Under the pieces are notes generated by a model that was not told the origin of the DNA, did not search any database, and worked only from the letters and a program-made list of their open reading frames with translations. A DNA stretch of 30,011 nucleotides from the NCBI GenBank assembly GCA_900321515.1, contig ONWI01000024.1, positions 1 through 30,011 of the forward strand, read 5' to 3'. Every line of letters starts with the position of its first letter. Position 1 is the first letter of the stretch. Source of the stretch: an uncultured Eubacteriales bacterium. Lineage in GTDB: Bacteria > Bacillota > Clostridia > Oscillospirales > Acutalibacteraceae. A program made the translations under genes and the position numbers. Of the stretch, positions 15,608-21,936 are shown piece by piece.

Positions 15608-17476
15608 TTGACCGTATACAACGAAAATCCAAAGCTCTCCGAGCTGAGGCGCCAATCAATGAAGCTGCCGCTGCTACCCGGTGTGTATATTATGCACGAT
15701 AAGCGCGACAAGATCATTTATATCGGCAAGGCTAAGGCGCTAAAAAACCGAGTCAGCCAGTATTTCGGCTCACAGGAGGGGCACACCGAAAAGGTGCGCC
15801 GTATGGTGGAGAATGTCGATCATTTTGAATATATAATTACCGATACGGAATACGAGGCGCTTGTGCTTGAGTGCAGCCTGATAAAGCTGCACAAGCCGAA
15901 GTATAATATTTTGCTCAAGGATGACAAGGGTTATCATTACATCAAGATAACGGCGGAGGAATATCCGAGAATAATCGAGGCCAAAAAAGCCGAGAATGAT
16001 GGCGCCGAATATCTCGGACCGTATACAGGCAGCTATGCCGTCCGTCAGTCGGTGGACGAAGCCTGCAAGATATTCAGGATACCCACCTGCCGCCGCAGCT
16101 TTCCGAGGGACATAGGCAGGGGCAGACCTTGCCTCAATTATTCGATTGGACTGTGCCTTGCGCCGTGCAGGGGAAAGCTGAAGAAGGAGATATACGACGA
16201 GGCGATAAGCGAGGCGCGCGATTTTCTTAAGGGAGGCACAAATACTTCGGTTGCCCGGCTCACCGAGCGTATGAACGATTGCGCTGAACGCCTGGAATTT
16301 GAGAAGGCAGCCCGTATACGCGACAGAATTAATGCCCTTAAGAAGATGAGCGACAAGCAGAAGGTTATAATGACTTCTGTGGAAGAACAGGACGTAATTG
16401 CCGCTGCTCAGGGGTCGGGAAGCACCTGCTTTGAGGTATTCAGATTCAGGGGAGGCAGACTGTGCGACCGCGAACAGTTCCTTATTGACGACATGATGGG
16501 AGATCTGGCTCTCTGCCGCAGTGAATTTATCAAGCAGTATTATTCGATGCGTGATGTTCCTCCGAGGGTTACGGTTGACGGAGAGGCTGATGATTCTGAG
16601 CTATTAGAGCAGATGCTGACAGAGAAGCTGGCGGACAAACATGGCAGGAAGGTGCGGATAACCGTTCCTCAGAAGGGCGAACAGCAGCGGATAGTTGAGA
16701 TGTGCCGTCAGAACGCAGCCGAATATCTGGCGCAGGCAAAGGGCAGAACAGGCGAAATCACGGCGGCGGTAGACGAACTCGGCAGACTTTTAGGGCTGGA
16801 TTCACCGCCCGAATATATTGAGTCCTACGATATTTCAAACACACAGGGAGATGACAATGTAGCGGGCATGGTGGTCTTTGAAAACGGCAGGCCGCTTAAA
16901 TCGGCATACCGCAGATTCAGGATCAAAACTGTTGAAGGTCAGGATGATTACGGCTCCATGCGCGAGGTCATCACCCGGAGACTTCTGGAATACGGTGAAC
17001 ACAAGGAGGAGGGCAAGGGATTCGGACGGCTGCCGGATCTCATACTTCTCGACGGCGGCGAAGGGCATGTCAATGCCATACGCCCGCTGATTGAAGCCTC
17101 CGGCCTGCCGATTGCGCTCTTCGGCATGGTCAAGGACAGCAAGCACAAGACCCGTGCCATAGCAGCCGGCGGAAAAGAAATTTCGCTCAACCGAAGCCGC
17201 GCGGCTTTCACGCTGGTTTCGTCAATTCAGGATGAAGTTCACCGTTTCGCTATAACATATCATCACGCCAGCCACGGGAAATCGGTAATCCGAAGCAGCC
17301 TCACGGAAATTGAGGGCATCGGACCTGCCAGAGCGAGAGAACTGCTTAAGCATTTCAAGACGATTTCCGCGGTATATGAAGCGTCGGTTGAAGAGCTTTG
17401 CACGGTGAAGGGAATGAATCGCAAGGCTGCTGAAAATATTAAGGCGCAAAAGAATAAAAAAGATGCTGAAGAATGA
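15608..17476 (+). CDS. uvrC: Excinuclease ABC subunit C
   Basis: A 622-residue UvrC, the nuclease that makes both incisions in nucleotide excision repair with UvrA and UvrB. Domains in order: GIY-YIG nuclease at the N-terminus (GVYIM 25-29, YIGKAK 38-43), a Cys-rich patch CLNYSIGLCLAPC, the UVR/UvrB-binding motif around ERLEFEKAARIRDRI, the RNase H-like C-terminal nuclease (SYDISNTQGDDNVAGMVVF; LILLDGGEGHVNA), and tandem helix-hairpin-helix (IEGIGPARARELLKHF; VKGMNRKAAENI). The start is a TTG at 15608 with a weak, distant ribosome site (ggggtg); the first ATG, at 15659, would cut into the N-terminal helix. The gene stands alone, with an A/T-rich gap before rsmD. Confidence 0.96.
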   Translation: MTVYNENPKLSELRRQSMKLPLLPGVYIMHDKRDKIIYIGKAKALKNRVSQYFGSQEGHTEKVRRMVENVDHFEYIITDTEYEALVLECSLIKLHKPKYNILLKDDKGYHYIKITAEEYPRIIEAKKAENDGAEYLGPYTGSYAVRQSVDEACKIFRIPTCRRSFPRDIGRGRPCLNYSIGLCLAPCRGKLKKEIYDEAISEARDFLKGGTNTSVARLTERMNDCAERLEFEKAARIRDRINALKKMSDKQKVIMTSVEEQDVIAAAQGSGSTCFEVFRFRGGRLCDREQFLIDDMMGDLALCRSEFIKQYYSMRDVPPRVTVDGEADDSELLEQMLTEKLADKHGRKVRITVPQKGEQQRIVEMCRQNAAEYLAQAKGRTGEITAAVDELGRLLGLDSPPEYIESYDISNTQGDDNVAGMVVFENGRPLKSAYRRFRIKTVEGQDDYGSMREVITRRLLEYGEHKEEGKGFGRLPDLILLDGGEGHVNAIRPLIEASGLPIALFGMVKDSKHKTRAIAAGGKEISLNRSRAAFTLVSSIQDEVHRFAITYHHASHGKSVIRSSLTEIEGIGPARARELLKHFKTISAVYEASVEELCTVKGMNRKAAENIKAQKNKKDAEE

Positions 17477-17600
17477 TAGCAGGCATATAAAAAACTGTAT
17501 ATTTGTAGGATATACCAAAAAACGATATGCAAATTTGGTAAATAGTATTGCGACAACATATTACACTTTTGTAAGTTTCGACATAATTGCAGCAAAATAC

Positions 17601-17629
17601 TTTACAGCGGATAAAATATGCTGTATAAT
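17601..17629 (+). promoter_or_regulatory. Sigma-A-type promoter for rsmD-coaD
   Basis: TTTACA (17601-17606), 17-base spacer, TATAAT (17624-17629). The transcript should begin near 17636, which rules against the longest rsmD frame (ATG 17641) and supports the ATG at 17665. Confidence 0.8.
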
Positions 17630-17664
17630 ATTCCGGTAAAATGTTAGGCGAAAGGATGCTGCCG

Positions 17665-18243
17665 ATGAGAGTGATCACAGGCACCGCAAGAGGCAGACGT
17701 CTCAGAACTCTGGATGGCAATGATGTAAGACCCACTACCGACAGAGTAAAGGAAGCTGTTTTCAGCGTAATACAGTTTGAAATAGAGGGTCGCAGGATTC
17801 TCGATCTGTTTGCCGGCAGCGGTCAGATGGGCATCGAGGCACTCAGCCGCGGAGCTTCGGAGGCTGTTTTTGTGGACAGTTCCGCCCAGTCGATAGCTGT
17901 AGTCAGGGAAAACCTTCGCGCTTGCGGTCTGAACGGAGCGGCAGTCGTAATTCAGGGCGACGCTCTTTCGTATCTCGCTCCGAGAGCGGGAAGGCGGGAT
18001 TTTGATTACGCCTTTCTCGATCCGCCATACGGACGCGGCATTTTGCAGTCCGCGCTTCCAGCGGTGGCTTCGGTGGTCAAACCGGGCGGTGCGATTATCT
18101 GCGAATCACCCGCCGATGAGACTCTTCCCGAATCAATCGGTGATTTTGTGATATACCGACATTACCGCTACGGCAGAATCAAGGTCACGTTTTACCATGT
18201 CCCGCACGGGGACGAATCATCGGATGGGGGAGATGACGAGTGA
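17665..18243 (+). CDS. rsmD: 16S rRNA (guanine(966)-N2)-methyltransferase RsmD
   Basis: The 192-residue protein carries the RsmD N-terminus MRVITGTARGRRL, the TDRVKEAVFSVI segment, the S-adenosylmethionine site DLFAGSGQMGIEALSRGA, and the catalytic DPPY tetrad (119-122) typical of N2-guanine methyltransferases acting on 16S rRNA. The ATG at 17665 has aaagga 8 bases before it and yields the usual length; ATGs at 17641 and 17656 are less likely. Its stop codon overlaps the coaD GTG start (GTGA), so the two are translationally coupled. This rsmD-coaD pair is common in Firmicutes. The C-terminus ends in an acidic Ser/Asp/Gly tail. Confidence 0.95.
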   Translation: MRVITGTARGRRLRTLDGNDVRPTTDRVKEAVFSVIQFEIEGRRILDLFAGSGQMGIEALSRGASEAVFVDSSAQSIAVVRENLRACGLNGAAVVIQGDALSYLAPRAGRRDFDYAFLDPPYGRGILQSALPAVASVVKPGGAIICESPADETLPESIGDFVIYRHYRYGRIKVTFYHVPHGDESSDGGDDE

Positions 18244-18731
18244 AAATCGCGATTTGCCCCGGCAGCTTTGACCCCATAACGCTGGGACATTTAGATATTA
18301 TCCGAAGGGCCGCTGTCATGTTTGACAAGGTAATTGTAGCCGTATTGGTCAATCCGGGCAAGAATCCGTCCTTTACGGCGGATGAGAGACTGGATATGAT
18401 CAGGCGCGCGGTTGCTGACATTCCAAATGTCGAGGCGGAGTGCTTCGACGGTCTGCTTGCCGAATACGCCCGTATGCGCAACGCACATACCATTGTCAAG
18501 GGACTGCGCGCGGTCACCGATTTCGAGTATGAATTCCAGATGGCGCTGATCAACCGCAAGCTCAATCCCGACTGCGACACAGTGTTTCTCACGACCAGTT
18601 CTCAGCATATGTATCTTTCATCGAGCATGGTGAAATCCATAGCCCGCTTCGGAGGCGATATTTCGGATTTTGTTCCAGAGTGCATATGCGGCGAAATAAG
18701 CGAGAGGCTTTCAAAACAGGTTGAAGAGTAG
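18240..18731 (+). CDS. coaD: Pantetheine-phosphate adenylyltransferase
   Basis: A 163-residue nucleotidyltransferase that joins ATP and 4'-phosphopantetheine to give dephospho-CoA, the penultimate step of coenzyme A synthesis. Signature features: PGSFDPITLGH with the TxGH motif at 14-17, the VNPGKNPSFTADERLDMI segment, VKGLRAVTDFEYEFQMA, and a late SSSMVKSIARFGGD motif that replaces the common ISST form. It starts with GTG overlapping the rsmD stop, with a ggggga ribosome site in the end of rsmD. The downstream coiled-coil gene begins after 54 bases and has its own strong ribosome site. Confidence 0.97.
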   Translation: MKIAICPGSFDPITLGHLDIIRRAAVMFDKVIVAVLVNPGKNPSFTADERLDMIRRAVADIPNVEAECFDGLLAEYARMRNAHTIVKGLRAVTDFEYEFQMALINRKLNPDCDTVFLTTSSQHMYLSSSMVKSIARFGGDISDFVPECICGEISERLSKQVEE

Positions 18732-18785
18732 CAAATAATTTGTCAATTGGCAGGAAATAATAATTTTCAAAGGAGATAATTAATC

Positions 18786-19310
18786 ATGAGAAGTATAGAA
18801 GAACTGCTTGCAAGCATTGATGACATTATGGACAGAGCCAAGGCTGTTCCCTTCAGTTCGGACAAGTGCATTGTCGATGCGCGCGAGCTTAACGCGGTCA
18901 TTGACGAGGTGAGAATGAATCTCCCTCAGGAGATCCGTCAGTCAAAGGCGGTTATGACCGATCGCGACAATATTATAGCCGGAGCCACCAAGGAAGCCGA
19001 CGAGATAACCGCAAAGGCTCAGGAGAGAGCCAGAGCCATGGTTAATCAGGAGGCAATCTACAAGGAGGCAAAGGAAAAGGCTGAAAAGATTATTACCGCC
19101 GCCGAGGAACAGGCAAACGAGATACTCAGAGGCGCATTCACATTCTCCGACAACATTCTGCTCGATACCGAGAATGCAGTCAACCAGAATCTCGAGACCG
19201 TCAGACAGGCGAGAAAGAACCTTCGCACCGCCGTCAAGACAAGAGTTGCCGCCAACAGGGCCAAGCAGGCGGAAAACGCCGGTCAGCAGTCCGATTCCGG
19301 TGAAGAGTAA
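18786..19310 (+). CDS. Coiled-coil protein, ATP-synthase-stalk-like (function unknown)
   Basis: A 174-residue, charged, almost wholly helical protein with no membrane segment. From about residue 55 to 110 it is an Ala/Glu/Lys-rich coiled coil (TKEADEITAKAQERARAM, EAKEKAEKIITAAEEQANEI), reminiscent of DivIVA or of stalk subunits of ATPases, which is why such proteins are often labelled ATPase. The N-terminus MRSIEELLASIDDIMDRAKAV and the Ala/Gln-rich C-terminus give no catalytic motif. It has a strong ribosome site (aaaggagat). Position after rsmD-coaD is found in related Clostridia (recalled), but no function is established. It is the last gene before a strong terminator. Confidence 0.75.
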   Translation: MRSIEELLASIDDIMDRAKAVPFSSDKCIVDARELNAVIDEVRMNLPQEIRQSKAVMTDRDNIIAGATKEADEITAKAQERARAMVNQEAIYKEAKEKAEKIITAAEEQANEILRGAFTFSDNILLDTENAVNQNLETVRQARKNLRTAVKTRVAANRAKQAENAGQQSDSGEE

Positions 19311-19350
19311 TTCCTCCCGGCAATACATAAATTGCATACAATATATAACG

Positions 19351-19406
19351 GCGCCGTCCGTGATTATCTTGTGTAAGAATGAGATAATCACGGACGGCGC
19401 TTTTTT
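19351..19406 (+). terminator. Strong intrinsic terminator of the rsmD-coaD operon
   Basis: A perfect 19-bp stem (19351-19369 with 19382-19400), a 12-base loop and six T bases (19401-19406). It isolates the dcw cluster from upstream transcription. Confidence 0.93.
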
Positions 19407-19492
19407 GCTTCGCAATATAAAAACTATCAATAAATATTAAATTTCAATGAATAATGTCATTAAAAATTTTTTGATAAATCTCTATAAAGGAA

Positions 19493-19521
19493 TTGACTTT
19501 TATAAAAAACCACTCTATAAT
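19493..19521 (+). promoter_or_regulatory. Main promoter of the dcw cluster
   Basis: TTGACT (19493-19498), 17-base spacer, TATAAT (19516-19521). The start of transcription should lie near 19528, which places the GTGG boxes immediately downstream and leaves a leader of about 278 bases before mraZ. Confidence 0.82.
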
Positions 19522-19530
19522 TAAATAGAA

Positions 19531-19578
19531 GTGGGGAGTGAAAACATATAAGTGGTAGATTAAGCAATAAATGTGGGT
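19531..19578 (+). promoter_or_regulatory. Putative MraZ operator: three GTGG boxes with 21-bp period
   Basis: GTGGGG (19531-19536), GTGGTA (19552-19557) and GTGGGT (19573-19578) start exactly 21 bases apart, two helical turns, each preceded by A-rich sequence (agaa, ataa, aaat). MraZ is known to bind direct TGGG/AAGTGG-type repeats upstream of its own gene, usually at about 10-base spacing. Position just after the -10 box fits repression by roadblock. The assignment is inferred from motif and context. Confidence 0.6.
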
Positions 19579-19805
19579 CAAAAAATCAGAAAAAACATTC
19601 GGAAGCCGTTGCTGCGTGAAGAAAAACACGCTGCATCGGGCGACCGATATTTTGTCCTCTGTTTCATTTGTATTTCAACTTGCTTTTTAATTATATTATA
19701 TCTTTTCCCATTTGTCAAATAATTATGCAGGACGGCTGCTAATTATTCCGATTTTTTGAGTTTTTTACAGGGGACGGGAGTTTTGCGCAAAGGAGGGCGG
19801 ATCGG
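19579..19805 (+). promoter_or_regulatory. Long structured leader upstream of mraZ
   Basis: This gene-free stretch contains adjacent hairpins: 19610-19635 (gcgtg/cacgc core, 8 of 9 pairs with one T-T mismatch) and 19635-19648 (atcgg/ccgat closed by a gcga GNRA-type tetraloop), followed by T-rich sequence. The region from about 19660 to 19790 is A/T-rich with no structure I can support. I do not recognise a known riboswitch. The mraZ ribosome site (aaaggaggg) ends the leader. Confidence 0.4.
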
Positions 19806-20225
19806 ATGCTTATCGGCAAAGCTGTACATAATCTCGATACAAAAGGCCGTGTAGTCATTCCCGCGAGATACCGGGACGATTTCGGTTCGTCGATCTTTGC
19901 ACTTTACGGCGTAAAAGGATGCATCAGGCTTTATCCCTATGAGAATTTTATGAAAGTAACGGCGAAGGTGGTTGACGGCGATATCAGCAAAGACGCCTTC
20001 AGACGCAAGATATTCGGTTCGGTCGAGCTGCTTTCATTCGACGCGCAGGGGAGAATTCTCATTTCGGAGGAACTGAGAACCAAGGCGGGCATCACTGACA
20101 GGGTGCGCATGGTCGGCATGTACGACTGGCTCGAGCTCTGGAGCGAGGAAAGGCTCGCCGAGGTGGAAGAAGAACTTACCTCCGAGAACGAAATGAAAAT
20201 CATGGCTGAGCTTGGTCTCGCCTGA
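19806..20225 (+). CDS. mraZ: Transcriptional regulator MraZ
   Basis: A 139-residue protein with two AbrB/SpoVT-like swapped-hairpin DNA-binding repeats: HNLDTKGRVVIPARYRDDF near the start and LSFDAQGRILISEELR in the middle, each with the diagnostic D-x-(K/Q)-G-R core. MraZ forms ring-shaped oligomers and represses the dcw cluster that it heads, binding tandem GTGG-type repeats. A strong aaaggaggg ribosome site lies shortly before the ATG. It is the first gene of the cluster; rsmH begins 12 bases after its stop. Confidence 0.97.
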   Translation: MLIGKAVHNLDTKGRVVIPARYRDDFGSSIFALYGVKGCIRLYPYENFMKVTAKVVDGDISKDAFRRKIFGSVELLSFDAQGRILISEELRTKAGITDRVRMVGMYDWLELWSEERLAEVEEELTSENEMKIMAELGLA

Positions 20226-20237
20226 CATCAGGAAGGC

Positions 20238-21176
20238 GTGGTGTGCGGATTGGAATTCAATCATATTCCGGTGCTGTTTGAAGAAACCATTGCGTCGCTC
20301 AATGTCAGACAGGACGGAATTTACGTTGACTGCACGGCGGGCGGAGGTAATCACAGCGCGGCAATATTGAATCTGCTTGGCGAGAACGGCAGGCTGATTT
20401 GCCTCGACCGTGATCCGGACGCAATAGCCGCCGTCACAGCGAGGTTTTCCGGCGACAGCCGGGTGAACGTGATACAGACAAGGTACAGCGCGGTGGGGGA
20501 AGTCCTCGCCGGACTGGGAATATGCGCCGTTGACGGGGTGCTGATGGATATCGGCGTTTCGTCTCATCAGGTGGATACAGCCGAGCGCGGCTTTTCGTTT
20601 CATAAGGATGCCCCGCTTGACATGAGAATGAGTCAGTGCGGCACAACAGCCGCCGATCTCTGCAATACTATGACGTGGCAGCAGCTTGCCGAAATATTCT
20701 CCAGATACGGTGAGGAAAAATTTTCGGTCCGCATTGCCAAGGCGATATGCGCCGCGAGAGAGGACAAGCCTGTTGAAACGACATTCCAGCTGGCTGATAT
20801 TATATCCGGAGCCGTTCCGGCGGCTGCCAGAAGAGCAGGACATCCCGCCCGCAAGGTTTTTCAGGCGCTGCGGATAGCGGTCAATGACGAGCTTGGCGAG
20901 CTTGAGAGAGGATTGCAGGCTGCTTTTGAATGCCTTAAACCGGAGGGACGCCTTTCGGTAATCACCTTCCATTCGCTCGAGGACAGGATTGTAAAACAGA
21001 CCATGGCAAAGTGGTGTGAGGGATGTATCTGTCCGCCGGATTTTCCGGTTTGCGTATGCGGCAGAAAGCCTGCGGCAAGGCTGCTCTTCAAAAAGCCTGC
21101 TGTGCCGTCGGAGGAAGAACTGCTCCGCAATCCGCGCAGCAGAAGCAGCAAACTGCGCACCTGCGTGAAGCTGTGA
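20238..21176 (+). CDS. rsmH: 16S rRNA (cytosine(1402)-N4)-methyltransferase RsmH (MraW)
   Basis: A 312-residue methyltransferase modifying C1402 in the ribosomal P site. Family signatures are NHIPVLFEETI at the N-terminus, the SAM-binding DCTAGGGNHSAAIL, GVLMDIGVSSHQVD, RGFSFHKDAPLDMRM, FQALRIAVNDELGELE and the C-terminal SLEDRIVKQ plus RSRSSKLR. A Cys-containing segment CEGCICPPDFPVCVCG fits the usual cysteine-rich loop. The start is ambiguous: GTG at 20238 or 20241, or the TTG at 20250 that would give MEFNHIPVL, closest to relatives; the ribosome site aggaagg (20230-20236) best suits 20241 or 20250. The next gene follows after 77 bases, which include a small gcggg/cccgc hairpin (21204-21218). 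Confidence 0.96.
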   Translation: MVCGLEFNHIPVLFEETIASLNVRQDGIYVDCTAGGGNHSAAILNLLGENGRLICLDRDPDAIAAVTARFSGDSRVNVIQTRYSAVGEVLAGLGICAVDGVLMDIGVSSHQVDTAERGFSFHKDAPLDMRMSQCGTTAADLCNTMTWQQLAEIFSRYGEEKFSVRIAKAICAAREDKPVETTFQLADIISGAVPAAARRAGHPARKVFQALRIAVNDELGELERGLQAAFECLKPEGRLSVITFHSLEDRIVKQTMAKWCEGCICPPDFPVCVCGRKPAARLLFKKPAVPSEEELLRNPRSRSSKLRTCVKL

Positions 21177-21253
21177 ACTTGTTTTGATCTTATGCTTGAA
21201 TTTGCGGGCTTATCCCGCGTCAATAACAATTTATTACACAGGGGGACGACAGA

Positions 21254-21751
21254 ATGGTAAACCTTAACGGAAGCAACGCTTATCAGATGCGCTATGAAGA
21301 AGGCGCCGTACGCAAGAAAAGAAAAGAGAAGTCCGATGTGCCGGCAAAGAAGCACGTCCGGCCGAACATGACAGTAAAACTCAACACCAAAAGAGCCAAA
21401 AAGCCTTCGCACGCTCCTAAGCAGCTTAAAAACAGGGTGAGGACGTTGGACGCGGGCGAAGTTCGCGTGCTTTTTGCGGGCGGCTTTGTATTCTGCATCA
21501 TCATCGCGTTTTTTGCGTTTACAATGTGCTGTCATGCCCGTGACAATGAGCTTACCCTTCTCATCAATCAGAAGAAGGATGAGCTTGCCTCGCTTCAAAA
21601 CGATTATCAGGGATTGATGGTAGAGCGCGATAACTTTCTGGCAGACGATGCTATCGAAGACTACGCGATACACAATCTCGGTATGCAGAAAAGGGAGAGC
21701 CGTCAGGTTAAATGGTTTGAGGTCAGCTGGAACGACGATTTTGACGAGTGA
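21254..21751 (+). CDS. ftsL: Cell division protein FtsL-like
   Basis: A 165-residue bitopic membrane protein in the FtsL position between rsmH and the class B PBP. It has a long basic cytoplasmic N-terminus (residues 1-68, many Lys/Arg), one membrane helix at about 71-93 (VLFAGGFVFCIIIAFFAFTMCC), an extracellular coiled coil at about 95-130 (NELTLLINQKKDELASLQNDY) and an acidic end. FtsL/DivIC proteins form a complex with FtsB/DivIB-type partners that activates the FtsW-PBP synthase. FtsL sequences diverge widely, so identity rests on topology and context. The conserved AIEDYAIHNLGMQKRE segment is typical of the family. Ribosome site gggggac. Confidence 0.88.
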   Translation: MVNLNGSNAYQMRYEEGAVRKKRKEKSDVPAKKHVRPNMTVKLNTKRAKKPSHAPKQLKNRVRTLDAGEVRVLFAGGFVFCIIIAFFAFTMCCHARDNELTLLINQKKDELASLQNDYQGLMVERDNFLADDAIEDYAIHNLGMQKRESRQVKWFEVSWNDDFDE

Positions 21752-21791
21752 TAGGGACTTTATGTTTTTTGCACCGGTTTTTGCGGCATAC

Positions 21792-21920
21792 TTTCATTGA
21801 AAACACAATACATATGCAATAGGGCGGGTGCATTGGATTCTCTTGCCGGTTCATTCGCCTTTTGTTGCCGGAGAGAGTTAAGATATTTTCTTGACTCTCG
21901 TTTTCATTGAAAGCAAAATA
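21792..21920 (+). repeat. Near-identical direct repeat in the ftsL-pbp gap
   Basis: tttcattgaaaacacaata (21792-21810) recurs as tttcattgaaagcaaaata (21902-21920), 17 of 19 bases identical, starts exactly 110 bases apart. The second copy abuts the pbp ribosome site. The pair brackets the attenuator-like hairpin. Confidence 0.5.
21873..21904 (+). terminator. Terminator-like hairpin before the PBP gene (possible attenuator)
   Basis: gagagttaaga (21873-21883) pairs over 11 positions (one G-U) with tcttgactctc (21889-21899), loop of 5, followed by GTTTT (21900-21904). It lies within the dcw cluster, about 30 bases before the PBP start. The upstream segment 21839-21849 can pair instead with 21868-21876, which would open the terminator stem. 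Confidence 0.5.
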
Positions 21921-21936
21921 TTATGGAGGTACAGAT

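Noticed and set aside
15344..15655. 103-residue minus-strand frame across the second repeat element and the start of uvrC
   Set aside because: It spans both inverted termini, its composition is unlike real genes here and it lacks a ribosome site.
19579..19805. mraZ leader considered as a known riboswitch (for example c-di-GMP or TPP)
   Set aside because: I could not find the conserved cores of these classes; only generic hairpins are seen.
20034..20972. 312-residue minus-strand frame opposite mraZ and rsmH
   Set aside because: Overlaps two certain genes in antisense, has no recognisable motif, and no promoter or ribosome site was seen.
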